Shown: positions 7,929 through 16,522, numbered from the stretch's first letter. The stretch: 41,874 nt of DNA from an uncultured Christensenellaceae bacterium (GCA_910587685.1 CAJUMY010000014.1:1-41874); one strand, 5' to 3'. The notes: generated by a model not told the origin, from the sequence alone. Made by a program: numbers and translations.

Positions 7929-8162
7929 ATGGAAAAGGATAACAACAAACTTATTCGTTTCTTGCTGACTTTTTTTCACGGATGGATCGGCAGTCTTATA
8001 ATTAACTGCACATCGTTAAAGCCCGAAGGTTACAAGTCGAGAACGCTTGCTTATTTGTTTTTGTCGATGATAACTCTCGGCATATACGGTTTAGTAGCTT
8101 CTATTTGTAATTTTTCGTTCGATCCGACGAAGGAAAAGAATATCGGATACAGAAAGGAGTAA
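7929..8162 (+). CDS. Small membrane protein, unknown function
   Basis: A 77-residue protein with two hydrophobic segments (about residues 9-27 and 40-60) separated by a short polar loop (SLKPEGYKSRT), and a basic, charged C-terminus (DPTKEKNIGYRKE). It has a very good ribosome binding site (AAGGAGG, spacing 7), its own promoter and its own terminator, so it is a well-formed single-gene unit. I do not recognise the family. The topology with both ends inside is inferred from the flanking positive charges. Confidence 0.7.
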   Translation: MEKDNNKLIRFLLTFFHGWIGSLIINCTSLKPEGYKSRTLAYLFLSMITLGIYGLVASICNFSFDPTKEKNIGYRKE

Positions 8163-8194
8163 GAAAATACTTATTTTAACTGTGACGTAACTTA

Positions 8195-8232
8195 AAGAGC
8201 TTGGCAAAACTTTCGTTTTGCCAAGCTCTTTC
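8195..8232. terminator. Bidirectional intrinsic terminator
   Basis: A perfect 17-bp stem (8195-8211 with 8216-8232) with loop TTTC. A-rich and T-rich ends flank it on both sides, so it can end the plus-strand small membrane gene and the minus-strand phosphatase gene, which converge here. Confidence 0.85.
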
Positions 8233-8260
8233 TCTAATAGGTTTTAGTTTGATAAAGCCG

Positions 8261-9324
8261 TTATTTTACAAGGTACTCGATTTTATTCGTAGCGATAAAA
8301 GTCGTACGTTCCATTACCGTCTGACCGCCGTGGCTGTAATTGCATCCGCCGTGATCGGTAGCTATCACTATGCACCAATCTTCATCGGCGTATGTAGGAC
8401 GGCTCTCGATAGCCTTTAGTATCTCGTAGGCGTAGTTGTCCTCTTCCATGAATCCTGCAACGTACTCGTGATGATGGATTCCGAATTTTTTGCTGTGTCC
8501 GGCGTGATCGGTTCCTTCGAGAGTAAAGAAAACGACGTCCGTATCATTTTCTCCCGAAATTCTCTCCCTAACGTCGTCGAACGTTCCCTTATCGTCGCCC
8601 GTCAATAGATAATCTATATCGAGAGAGTTGTTTTCGGCATATTTCATATCGTTTGCGTAGTTTTCCGTAAAGTGCGCTTCCCATGACGCGGTGAACGACG
8701 CGCTGTATTTTTTGCCGTTCACGCCTTCCGCCGCTTTAGTGAGGAAAGTCTTGACGTCGTTCTTCATGATACCGTTATCTTTTACTCCGTGTCCGCCTTC
8801 CTCGAGAGCCCATTTGCCTGTGAGCATAGTAGCCCAGCCGGGAGCCGTCGAAGTAGCTTGCTGAGTTTTACCGCCTTTTTCTCCGCCGGCGTAGGCGAAA
8901 TAGAGTCCGGTATTTTCTTTGCCGAGGAGATAGCTTAGAGCGCTTTTTCCTGCAAGATAGGTTTTCTTTTCATCAGCGGAATACTTTTTCTGGGCGTTGA
9001 TATAGCTTTCTCTTTCGGTTTTATTGACGTATTTCAGCGCGTCTACGCGGCAGCCGTCGTAGCCGAGGAAAATAGCTTTCTTTTTCTTTCCGTTGTCGGG
9101 AGAATCGAGATGAGCCATAATCACGTCGTGAACGACTTTCTGTTCGAATTTGTCCGCTTCTTTATTGTCAAAGAGAAGAGCGCCGCTCTCGTCGGTATAC
9201 GCTTCGACTTTTTGAACGTAAGTTTTTTCGTTATCGGCTTCGTTTCTGCATGCAGTCAGCGCGAAAGTCGCCGCGAGGATAAGCGCTAGAGTCAGCGCTA
9301 TGAAGAATACTGTTTTTTCTTCAT
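8261..9324 (-). CDS. Alkaline-phosphatase-superfamily lipoprotein with a start-proximal frameshift
   Basis: The open frame 8261-9124 encodes the core of a nucleotide pyrophosphatase/alkaline phosphatase-type enzyme. It carries GYDGCRVDAL (metal site), STAPGWATMLTG with a likely Thr/Ser nucleophile, GTDHAGH, and ATDHGG near the end. It has no ribosome binding site at its first Met. Upstream in the same frame lies a complete lipoprotein signal (VFFIALTLALILAATFALTAC) and about 40 further residues. The only well-placed ATG (9322-9324, behind AAGGAA) is one base out of frame with it. The run of six A's (complement of 9313-9318) would need seven. So this is a frameshifted gene, a phase-variable one, or a sequence error. 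The stop faces a shared terminator. Confidence 0.75.
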
Positions 9325-9625
9325 AATTTTATTTCCTTATTTTCCTATATATGAAGTCATATTATTTTATAGTCGTTTGCAAATAAATCCCTATCTGTAT
9401 AGATTAAAATATCCTGCGTCTTTTGTTCCGCGCTTGTCAGCGGTAAAGTATCGTTAATACGTCGCAATTCCGTTTTTTCAACTTGCATTTTTTTATGAAG
9501 ACTTATATTGTTCATATTATATAACAGTTGGTGAAAATTTTCAAGTATAATTTTCCGTTATGAAAAATCAAATCGGATTTGGTAATATGATGCAAGTTAT
9601 TATTTGCCAAAAGGCGCTAACTCGG

Positions 9626-9655
9626 TTGACCGGGGTCGGGGAAAAGTTGTACAAT
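9626..9655 (+). promoter_or_regulatory. Promoter of the PHP phosphatase gene
   Basis: TTGACC at 9626-9631, an 18-base spacer, and TACAAT at 9650-9655. The -10 box overlaps an upstream in-frame ATG (9654), so that ATG would not be on the mRNA. This supports the start at 9690. Confidence 0.6.
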
Positions 9656-9689
9656 GATTTTAAGAAAAGATCGAAGAGAAGGGCTGACG

Positions 9690-10523
9690 ATGTTCATATA
9701 CGATACGCATACGCACACTTCATATTCTATGGACGCCAACGTTCCCCCGCGAGATATGGCGGAGGCGGCGCTTGGGAAAGGACTCGGTTATATAGCGTTC
9801 ACGGATCACTATAACGCCGACTATTTCAATATAAAAGAGATGTACAGGGAAAATTCTTCGGAGCTAAAATATCCCTTCGACGTAAACGGTCAACTCGGTA
9901 ACGTGAGGGAAGTGAGCGACGAGTACGCGGGCAGAATATACGTCGCGGCAGGCGTGGAATGCGGATATTCGAAAGACAGCGAAGATATATACCTCGATAC
10001 TCTCGACGCTCGAGCCTACGACGTTATCATTAATTCCGTCCATACGGTTTTCGGCGAAGATATATACGATATGAGATTTTTCGACAAAAAGACGAGAGAG
10101 AGAGTTCTAAAGGACTATCTATATCTTGTCAGAGAGAGCATAGAGACCAAGTGGAGCTACGATATAATAGGGCATATAGGGTATATTTCGAGAAGGATGC
10201 CGTACGAAAAGAAACTTATTACTTTAGACGAGTTCCATAGCGAGATAGACGATATCCTGAATGCGATAATTAAAAGAGACAAGTGTCTTGAACTCAATAC
10301 TCAGACGAAGAACACGCCGTACGTATTTTTGCCGTCGGAAGAGATACTTCTAAGGTATTATGAGCTCGGCGGAAGAAAAATATCTTTCGGCTCCGATACG
10401 CACGTTGTCGGACGCATTGCCGACAAGTACGATATTACGGCGAAGATAGCGAAGGAGATAGGCTTCGAAGGATTCACGTATTACGTGAACAGAGAGCCGA
10501 TGACCGCCAAGTTCGACGATTAA
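9690..10523 (+). CDS. PHP-domain phosphatase, histidinol-phosphatase (HisJ) family
   Basis: A 277-residue protein with the PHP metal-binding motifs: DTHTHTSYS at 6-13 (His7, His9), FTDHYN at 37-42, GVECGYS with Glu90, NSVHT, a GHIGY His, and FGSDTHVVGRI near the C-terminus. These give the trinuclear metal site that hydrolyses phosphomonoesters such as histidinol phosphate. No other his genes lie in the window, so the real substrate may differ. The start at 9690 is preferred over 9654 because AGAAGGG precedes it and the promoter -10 box covers 9654. It is the only gene between its promoter and the hydrogenase promoter. Confidence 0.8.
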   Translation: MFIYDTHTHTSYSMDANVPPRDMAEAALGKGLGYIAFTDHYNADYFNIKEMYRENSSELKYPFDVNGQLGNVREVSDEYAGRIYVAAGVECGYSKDSEDIYLDTLDARAYDVIINSVHTVFGEDIYDMRFFDKKTRERVLKDYLYLVRESIETKWSYDIIGHIGYISRRMPYEKKLITLDEFHSEIDDILNAIIKRDKCLELNTQTKNTPYVFLPSEEILLRYYELGGRKISFGSDTHVVGRIADKYDITAKIAKEIGFEGFTYYVNREPMTAKFDD

Positions 10524-10560
10524 AGTCACCGCGCGGAAAAGAAACGGCGGATCGATGTAA

Positions 10561-10579
10561 AAATTACTTTTCGTAATTT
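10561..10579. repeat. Short inverted repeat upstream of the hydrogenase promoter
   Basis: AAATTAC (10561-10567) and GTAATTT (10573-10579) are perfect inverted arms around TTTTC. It ends ten bases before the -35 box of the hydrogenase promoter, so it could bind a regulator. It could also be a weak end-of-transcript hairpin for the PHP gene, though no T run follows. Confidence 0.35.
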
Positions 10580-10589
10580 CGAAATACGC

Positions 10590-10618
10590 TTGACAGAGCA
10601 TATCCGTTATATTAATAT
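10590..10618 (+). promoter_or_regulatory. Promoter of the hydrogenase-like gene
   Basis: TTGACA at 10590-10595, a 17-base spacer, and TAATAT at 10613-10618. A second -10-like TATAAT at 10620-10625 is too far from the -35 box. Confidence 0.6.
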
Positions 10619-10684
10619 ATATAATGCAAACTAGTTAAATATTTAACGACCGATAAGGCGGAGATTTTGCCAAAGGAGACGCGA

Positions 10685-12112
10685 ATGAGACTATTCGACA
10701 GTATAACGCAGGAGCTTAAGTACAAAGTTCTGAGGGAAGTAGCGAGGCTTGCCTTCGGCGATAAACTCGAAGAGAGCTATTACGCTATTCCGAGAATAAT
10801 CGTGAAGGATAACGACGATTCGATGCGTTGCTGCATATATAAGGACAGGGCTATCGTCGAAGAGATGGTAAGGGTGGTCGTCGGCGCGCCGAAGAATCCT
10901 GCGGCGATACTCGACGTTATGGATATAGCGTGCGACGAATGTCCGATAGACAAGTATACCGTCAGCGAAGGATGCCGCGGCTGTATTACGCATAAGTGCG
11001 TGCTTAACTGTCCCGTGGGAGCTATTTCCATAAAGAACAAGAGAGCGGTGATAGATCAGGAAAAATGTATCGAGTGCGGAAGATGTTATAAATCTTGTCC
11101 GTATACCGCGATAAGAGAGCAGATACGTCCCTGCGTCAAGGCGTGTAAGATCAACGCTATCAAGGTGAATAAGGACAGAAAGGCGATAATAGATCACGAG
11201 AAATGCGTGAGTTGCGGAGCTTGCATGACGAAGTGTCCGTTCGGCGCGATACAGGATAGATCTTTTATGGTCGACGCTATAAGACTCATCAAGAACAGCG
11301 AGAACGGACAAAGGTATAATATTTACGCTATCATTGCGCCTGCTATCGCGAGTCAGTTCAAGTACGCGAAACTCGGACAGATCGTGACGGCGATAAAGAA
11401 GCTGGGATTTAACAGCGTAGTCGAGGTGGCTCTCGGCGCCGATGCGGTAGCGTATAACGAGGCTCAGGAGCTAGCGGAAAAGGGAAGACTTCTATCTTCG
11501 TGCTGTCCTGCGTTCGTAAGTTACGTCGAGAAGGCGTTTCCCGCGCTCGTTCCGCTCATATCGCATAACGTATCGCCTATGGCAATGACCGCCAAGATGA
11601 TAAAGAAGCAAGACCCTGGCGCAAAGATAGTATTCGTCGGACCGTGCGTTGCGAAGAAATACGAGATGACGAGAGAAAATATCAAGGGACTTATAGACAG
11701 CGTCATTACTTTCGAAGAGTTGCAGGCGCTCATAGACAGCAGGGATATACACGCTGAGGAGCTTGAGGAGAGCGTTATAGACAACGCTTCTTTCTACGGC
11801 AGAATTTTTGCAAGAATAGGAGGACTCAGCGAAGCCGTCAAAGAATCGCTCAAGGAAGCGGGCATTACCGATTTTGAGCTCAAGAACGTAATAGGCGACG
11901 GTCTCGACCAGATAAAGATAGCGCTCCTAAAGCTGTCGAAGAACGTGCTTGACGGCAACTTTGTCGAGGGAATGGCTTGTACGGGCGGTTGCGTGAACGG
12001 CGCGGGGTGCATAACTCACGACGTTAAGAACGCTATGGAAGTGGACAAATACGGTAAGGAAGCTATGGATAGGACGATAAAAGAAGCGATAGCTCCGTAT
12101 CCCGTCGATTGA
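10685..12112 (+). CDS. [FeFe]-hydrogenase-like iron-sulfur protein, group B type
   Basis: A 475-residue protein that interconverts protons and H2 or senses redox state through an H-cluster. The ferredoxin part has Cys83, 86, 97, 100, 105, 109, then two 4Fe-4S motifs (Cys128/131/134/138 and Cys174/177/180/184). The H-cluster motifs follow: L1 SSCCPAF (Cys273, Cys274), L2 VGPCVAKKYE (Cys321), and L3 EGMACTGGCVNGAGC (Cys432, Cys436). The N-terminal FDSITQELKYKVLREVAR and this architecture match the group B [FeFe]-hydrogenases of Clostridia. L1 has Ser in place of the usual Thr, and Phe in place of Trp or other residues. ATG 10685 follows AAAGGAG; the TTG at 10667 lies before that site. It is monocistronic with its own promoter and terminator; maturases (HydEFG) are not in the window. 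Confidence 0.88.
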   Translation: MRLFDSITQELKYKVLREVARLAFGDKLEESYYAIPRIIVKDNDDSMRCCIYKDRAIVEEMVRVVVGAPKNPAAILDVMDIACDECPIDKYTVSEGCRGCITHKCVLNCPVGAISIKNKRAVIDQEKCIECGRCYKSCPYTAIREQIRPCVKACKINAIKVNKDRKAIIDHEKCVSCGACMTKCPFGAIQDRSFMVDAIRLIKNSENGQRYNIYAIIAPAIASQFKYAKLGQIVTAIKKLGFNSVVEVALGADAVAYNEAQELAEKGRLLSSCCPAFVSYVEKAFPALVPLISHNVSPMAMTAKMIKKQDPGAKIVFVGPCVAKKYEMTRENIKGLIDSVITFEELQALIDSRDIHAEELEESVIDNASFYGRIFARIGGLSEAVKESLKEAGITDFELKNVIGDGLDQIKIALLKLSKNVLDGNFVEGMACTGGCVNGAGCITHDVKNAMEVDKYGKEAMDRTIKEAIAPYPVD

Positions 12113-12154
12113 TCGTAGTATCTTATTGTTGCTCATACATAGAAAAGAATAACG

Positions 12155-12199
12155 AAACGCTCCTTTAGAAAGATAGCTTAATAAAGGAGCGTTTTTATT
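12155..12199 (+). terminator. Intrinsic terminator of the hydrogenase-like gene
   Basis: A 13-bp perfect stem (AAACGCTCCTTTA at 12155-12167 with its complement at 12182-12194), a 14-base loop, then TTTTTATTT. Confidence 0.8.
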
Positions 12200-12218
12200 T
12201 GCGATAAATTCAGTGAAA

Positions 12219-12251
12219 AAAGAAAAACCTTCGGTTGCAAAAGAGGCAACC
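12219..12251 (-). terminator. Probable terminator of the minus-strand YhhN gene
   Basis: On the minus strand GGTTGC and GCAACC (12246-12251 and 12233-12238) form a short hairpin, followed by a U-rich stretch read from 12230 down to 12219. The stem is only six pairs. Confidence 0.45.
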
Positions 12252-12296
12252 TCAGCGTTCGCTAATAAACGACCTCTATGAGTTCGTTAATTACGC

Positions 12297-12989
12297 TCAC
12301 GATACCAATGCGAGAAGTATAAGACTTGCGAAATAAGTCGTTAGATTCGCTATGCTTATAGCCTTTGATTTTTTGCCCGCAAAGTACATGAACGCGAGTA
12401 TAGAATCGGAAATGAAGAAGAGTATGCTCGCGGCAATTATCATCGCACCTCTTGCCGTCGCGCCCGACGAGACGAGCTGAACCGCGTAGAATATTCCCGT
12501 TATGAGCATGAACGATATCGTTATAAGATAAAGAGCGGATATTACTATGAACGCTTTATGAGACCACTTAAATCCGAGGTAGGGACTTAGTACGAAGAAT
12601 ATCGCGGTGATAGCGAACGGAACTATAACGAGATACCATATGAAGTTTTCTGTATGTAAAAGATAGTTGACGATAAAGACAACGTGCGCTAAAAGGAATA
12701 CCAGCATACCGCTGAATCTCAGCGGATTATAAAGACGGTTTTCTTTGCCTATAACGTGACAGTACCCGAGGAAAAAGTCGCCGAGCAAACATAGCGACAG
12801 AGCGCCTGCGGTCATAAGAAAATATAAAAGTTCGCTTTTATACGTATACGCTTTTATCACTGCAAGAAATAGCATTAGGAAAGTCGAAAGACATTTAAGA
12901 AAAAGAGTCTGTCCGTCGTCGACCCGTTGACGTCGCTCTATAAAAAATACCGGCATTACGACAGAAAGCACACTGAATAGATATATCAT
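12297..12989 (-). CDS. YhhN/TMEM86 family membrane protein, lysoplasmalogenase-like
   Basis: A 230-residue protein made almost entirely of eight hydrophobic helices. It has the family's conserved acidic residues within membrane segments: LLGDFFLGY at about 68-76 (Asp71) and FFISDSILAF in the last quarter, with NLTTYFASLILLALS at the end. Characterised relatives cleave the vinyl-ether bond of lysoplasmalogens, and many anaerobic Clostridia make plasmalogens, which fits. AAGGGAG lies upstream of the ATG. A minus-strand promoter is present at 13065-13093. Enzyme activity is inferred from the family. Confidence 0.75.
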   Translation of the reverse strand: MIYLFSVLSVVMPVFFIERRQRVDDGQTLFLKCLSTFLMLFLAVIKAYTYKSELLYFLMTAGALSLCLLGDFFLGYCHVIGKENRLYNPLRFSGMLVFLLAHVVFIVNYLLHTENFIWYLVIVPFAITAIFFVLSPYLGFKWSHKAFIVISALYLITISFMLITGIFYAVQLVSSGATARGAMIIAASILFFISDSILAFMYFAGKKSKAISIANLTTYFASLILLALVS

Positions 12990-13064
12990 GATTGTCTCCC
13001 TTAAACGTTACTTGCGAAAATAAAAGAGAGGCGGTTGCCTTCCGAATATTCTCCCGACACTAAT

Positions 13065-13093
13065 ATTGTACACGATTGACGGGTAAAAGGCAA
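13065..13093 (-). promoter_or_regulatory. Sigma-A promoter of the YhhN gene
   Basis: Read on the minus strand: TTGCCT (13093-13088), a 17-base spacer, and TACAAT (13070-13065). This leaves a leader of about 70 bases. Confidence 0.6.
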
Positions 13094-13192
13094 TACCGAA
13101 TTTGCTACACGATAGAATAAACAAAATTATTTTGACGAAATATGTCGAATAAAGTCGTTTTTCAAGAGATTAAGCAGTCACCCGCGAAAAAA

Positions 13193-13708
13193 TTATCTCG
13201 GAAGTATTGCGGCGAACATCGCCGCGGAGGAATGTTCCGATAAAATAATGCCGCTTACGTCAAAGCCGTCCGACGCTTTTTCGCAAAGAGAAAGCAAAGT
13301 CGCTTCTTTATAAAGCAGTTCTTCGCATAGCGCTTCGTAACTCATATCGTCCTTAGCGTTGGGCTCGTAGTTTAGAGGAGTCTTTGCGCTCGAATAATAT
13401 ATTTTTGAAAGTCTGTTTTTGTTCTTTATCTTGATCTTTATTATCTCGTAAATGATCTTTCTCGTTCTGTTTAGACGCGCTTTGTTCATAAGGTAGTCAA
13501 GGAGTAGCGACATATCGCATTCAAGACAGTACGCTTTCGCTATAATATTAAAATCAGCATTACATATATTATTGTTTTCGAGTTTTGTATCTTTCTTTTC
13601 GATACATTCTTCGAGAAAAGATTTTCTTGAAAAGAGTATCGAGTACTCTTCGTTCATTTTTTTGATTGCTTCTTCGCTCGGCATTATGAGTTCTTCGTTA
13701 TTTTCCAT
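13193..13708 (-). CDS. Hypothetical helical protein, 171 residues
   Basis: I do not recognise a family. The protein is predicted largely helical and charged, with no signal peptide or membrane segment. The central part is Lys/Asn/Ile-rich (KARLNRTRKIIYEIIKIKIKN, about residues 84-104), which is lower in GC than its neighbours. A YCLECD CxxC pair lies near residues 60-63, with further Cys in LCEEL and LCEKA. The C-terminal GIILSEHSSAAMFAAILP is more hydrophobic. GAAGGGA precedes the ATG. A coding function is supported by length, ribosome binding site and codon use. The 300-base gap upstream (13709-14009) holds the divergent promoter at 13915-13944 and nothing else I can name. Confidence 0.6.
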   Translation of the reverse strand: MENNEELIMPSEEAIKKMNEEYSILFSRKSFLEECIEKKDTKLENNNICNADFNIIAKAYCLECDMSLLLDYLMNKARLNRTRKIIYEIIKIKIKNKNRLSKIYYSSAKTPLNYEPNAKDDMSYEALCEELLYKEATLLSLCEKASDGFDVSGIILSEHSSAAMFAAILPR

Positions 13709-13914
13709 ATATATCCCTTCTTTATTCCTCTAAAATCTATATTCTTAAAATTGCGGTTTTATGACGTTTTTTGAAAGATTTTCAGAAGAGGAAAGATTAT
13801 AGGCAATGAGCTAATATCGAGCGACGTTTGAAACTCTTGATAGAAAACTTATTTTACGGCGATTTTTACGCGCGAAAAACAAAGAAAAGCCGTTTGATAA
13901 ATTTTGAAAATATA

Positions 13915-13944
13915 TTGCAATATGACACGCGAATATTGTATACT
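13915..13944 (+). promoter_or_regulatory. Promoter of the alpha/beta-hydrolase-like gene
   Basis: TTGCAA at 13915-13920, an 18-base spacer, and TATACT at 13939-13944, followed by a leader of about 60 bases to the ATG at 14010. Confidence 0.55.
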
Positions 13945-14009
13945 ATTATTAACTGTAAAATATATAAAGGAAAAAGCATTGTTTTACGAATTTGTTAAAA
14001 GGAGAATCT

Positions 14010-15671
14010 ATGCCTGAGAATATAATTACGCCGCTACAGCTGTGGCAGGGATTCAATCCCGTGAAAGATCCGCTCGAAGTATCTTTCGTTCTTTCGGAGT
14101 CGCTTCCGGAGGGCGCCTATAGATACGGAGTGTATTTTTCCGCGTTCACGGCGGATGACGGCAAGGTAAGAGCGTACGCGGATATATATTATTCGCCGAG
14201 AAACGCAGGCAATCCTACGCTCATATATATTCCCGATTATTATTCCCTCGGTATCGACAGGAGCATACTCGATACGGCTCTCGCCAACGGTTACAATATA
14301 GTTATCGCCGACTACTCGGGAGAGACGGGAGAAAAGAGCCATTATACAAAGTATCCTAAGTCGCTCGACTATCTAAATATTCTAAGGAGCGGCAGACGGC
14401 TCCGCTTTGCCGAACCGTCGGCGCGTGAGACCTGCGTTTTCGGTTGGAGCAAGATAATAAGACGTACGCTGACGCTAATAGATTCCGTTGACTTTTTGAG
14501 TTCCGAAATAGCTCTTATAGGAATAAAAGAGGGCGCGAATATGATGTGGCAAGTGGGCGGAATGGACGCGAGGATGAGGACGCTCATCCCGATAATAAAC
14601 GCAGGGTGGAACGTCGACGTAGGCGATTTTGCCGAAGGCGGAGATATAGACGACGAAAGAGAGCGTTGGATAACCGCATGTACTGCGGAAGAATACGCCC
14701 AGTTCGTGACGTGTCCGCTGCTTTTTTTGGGCGCCAGCAATTCGACTCTGACGTCTATAGACAGAGTCAACGATACGCTCAATTTTATAGACAAGTCGGT
14801 AGAGAGGAGCAGAACGATAGCCGCTGATTGTTCCAATCAGATACAAAGAGCGGGACTTAGAACCCTCGAGAGATGGCTTGACCATATCTTCAGAGGTTCG
14901 AGATTCCCAAAACAGCCCGAGCTCAGTTATCAGGTCAGCGAAGGACGGCTTACCGTCGAGATAGTATCCGACGCGTCGTCGATAATTACCGAGGTAGTTC
15001 TCAACTACGCTTACGGAAAGACGGATTCGGAATTCAGATTTTGGAACAAGAAGGTTTTAAGCGCCGATTTTTCGGGGAATTCGTTCGGAGAAATTACGGT
15101 TTTTGATAAAGACGAGCCAATAATAGCGTTCGCGAACGTTTACTACAAGGGCGGAGAAGCCGTCAGCAGCCGTATCTATACAATCGACGTTAGTCAAAGT
15201 CAAGTGAACGAGGAAAAATACCGCGAAGAAAGAATACTTTTCGAGAGAAAGAACGGCGTACATCATTTTGTTATCGAAAATGACGACTTCTTTTCCGACA
15301 AGTCAAATCTTGTGATGACCGCGGGACCGCGCGATATACAGGGAGTAACGGCGCTCGACGGACGTCTGTCTACTTATATCATCGGAGATAAGAGATATAA
15401 GAGCAAGGACGGAATGATACTTCGCATAGATATGTACAGCAAGGAGAAAAGAGACGTCGACGTAGTCATATATACGGAAAAAGATTCCGTAAAGGCGGAG
15501 TATTCCTATACGGTAACGCTCGGCGGAAATGAAGAGTGGCAGAAAGTAGCGCTCAGCGCCAACGATTTCAAGAACAGCGAACGTATCTCGCTTCGCGACT
15601 GGCGTAATATCAAGAAGCTGACTTTCAAGAACAGTACGGGATTGCTTATCAGCAATATGGTGTGGGTGTGA
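14010..15671 (+). CDS. Alpha/beta-hydrolase-like protein with C-terminal beta domain, nucleophile not canonical
   Basis: A 553-residue protein without a signal peptide. Residues 1-300 look like an acetyl-xylan-esterase/dienelactone-hydrolase fold: a strand NPTLIYIPDYYSLG, then NGYNIVIADYSG, then the elbow region ALIGIKEGANMMW where the usual GxSxG serine is replaced by Lys (GIKEG), and CPLLFLGASNST. Residues about 310-553 form beta-rich modules. The last (RDWRNIKKLTFKNSTGLLISNMVWV region) resembles carbohydrate-binding or CIA30-like jelly rolls. So it may be a non-catalytic or altered hydrolase that binds carbohydrate esters. AAAAGGAG precedes the ATG. The DUF951 gene starts four bases after its stop, so they share a transcript. 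Confidence 0.6.
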   Translation: MPENIITPLQLWQGFNPVKDPLEVSFVLSESLPEGAYRYGVYFSAFTADDGKVRAYADIYYSPRNAGNPTLIYIPDYYSLGIDRSILDTALANGYNIVIADYSGETGEKSHYTKYPKSLDYLNILRSGRRLRFAEPSARETCVFGWSKIIRRTLTLIDSVDFLSSEIALIGIKEGANMMWQVGGMDARMRTLIPIINAGWNVDVGDFAEGGDIDDERERWITACTAEEYAQFVTCPLLFLGASNSTLTSIDRVNDTLNFIDKSVERSRTIAADCSNQIQRAGLRTLERWLDHIFRGSRFPKQPELSYQVSEGRLTVEIVSDASSIITEVVLNYAYGKTDSEFRFWNKKVLSADFSGNSFGEITVFDKDEPIIAFANVYYKGGEAVSSRIYTIDVSQSQVNEEKYREERILFERKNGVHHFVIENDDFFSDKSNLVMTAGPRDIQGVTALDGRLSTYIIGDKRYKSKDGMILRIDMYSKEKRDVDVVIYTEKDSVKAEYSYTVTLGGNEEWQKVALSANDFKNSERISLRDWRNIKKLTFKNSTGLLISNMVWV

Positions 15672-15675
15672 TATC

Positions 15676-15858
15676 ATGAACTACAGCGTCGGAGATAGAA
15701 TAATAACGAAGAAAGTTCATCCGTGCGGCAGCGGAGAATGGGAAATAATAAGAGTGGGCGCGGATATAAAGATAAAGTGCCTCGGATGCGGCCGTATAGT
15801 AATGGTCGGACTCGACAAGTTCCCGAAACTTATAAAAAAACATATTGTCAAAGATTGA
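15676..15858 (+). CDS. DUF951 family small protein
   Basis: A 60-residue protein that matches DUF951 over its whole length: YSVGDRIITKKVHPCGSGEW, EIIRVGADIKIKCLGCGR, then a Lys-rich end. One Cys (PCGS) and a CLGCGR pair suggest a small metal-binding beta fold. Bacillus YyzM belongs to this family and is often found near chromosome-partitioning or translation genes, but no function is established. It begins four bases after the preceding stop with only a weak ribosome binding site, which suggests translational coupling. Confidence 0.85.
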   Translation: MNYSVGDRIITKKVHPCGSGEWEIIRVGADIKIKCLGCGRIVMVGLDKFPKLIKKHIVKD

Positions 15859-15895
15859 CTTTTATAAAAAACATATGACGTCTTGCGGAGGTAAA

Positions 15896-16522
15896 ATGAT
15901 AGACAACGAAGAAGAAAAAAATGCGAACGGCGGACAGTTGCCGAACAACGCAGATATTTTTGTGCAAGAAAGCGGTCATACGAAAGAGAAAAGAAGAAAG
16001 AATATAAACGAAGGACTCGGCGAAATAGGACGCAGAAAAAGACTCGACAATCTATATATCGCGTTTGCGGTAGTAACTATGATCTTGATAATTGCTTGTA
16101 TCATATTCGCGACTAATTTCAAGATCAGCAATATCGTAGGCGATTCTATGATGCCGACGCTCAACGACGGCGATAGCGCGCTTATATGCAGGTTCGTCGG
16201 CAAGATAGAGCGAGGAGATATAGTCACGTTCATAAGAGAGGACACCGACGGAAGGATCAAAAATATCATCAAGAGGGTCGTAGGACTTCCCGGCGACAGG
16301 GTGCAGATACTCCCTAACGGCGAGGTGATGATAAACGGCGAGATGTTAGAGGAAGATTATCTCGAATTTCCCGTTATCAACGACGCCAACTCGTGGGATA
16401 TAGTGCTCAAAAGCAGCGAATATTTCGTGCTTGGCGACAATAGAGACATTTCTTACGACAGCGAAGATTACGGTCCTATCCATAGGGCGCAGATAAAGGG
16501 CATATTCGTGCGCGTTTTATAA
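15896..16522 (+). CDS. lepB: Signal peptidase I
   Basis: A 208-residue membrane serine protease that removes signal peptides of secreted proteins. A polar Lys/Asn-rich N-terminus of about 50 residues precedes one transmembrane helix (about 53-73). The catalytic Ser84 lies in GDSMMPTL, the general-base Lys127 in IKRVVGLPGD, and the C-terminal box reads LGDNRDISYDSEDYGP (179-194). The ATG at 15896 is preceded by GGAGG four bases away. The longer TTG-started frame at 15845 overlaps the DUF951 end and has no such site. The Ser/Lys dyad and boxes are intact, so this should be active. Confidence 0.93.
   Translation: MIDNEEEKNANGGQLPNNADIFVQESGHTKEKRRKNINEGLGEIGRRKRLDNLYIAFAVVTMILIIACIIFATNFKISNIVGDSMMPTLNDGDSALICRFVGKIERGDIVTFIREDTDGRIKNIIKRVVGLPGDRVQILPNGEVMINGEMLEEDYLEFPVINDANSWDIVLKSSEYFVLGDNRDISYDSEDYGPIHRAQIKGIFVRVL

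Noticed and set aside
9560..9814. 84-codon plus-strand frame
   Set aside because: It starts before the PHP gene promoter, overlaps that gene in another frame, and reads as an Arg-rich shadow.
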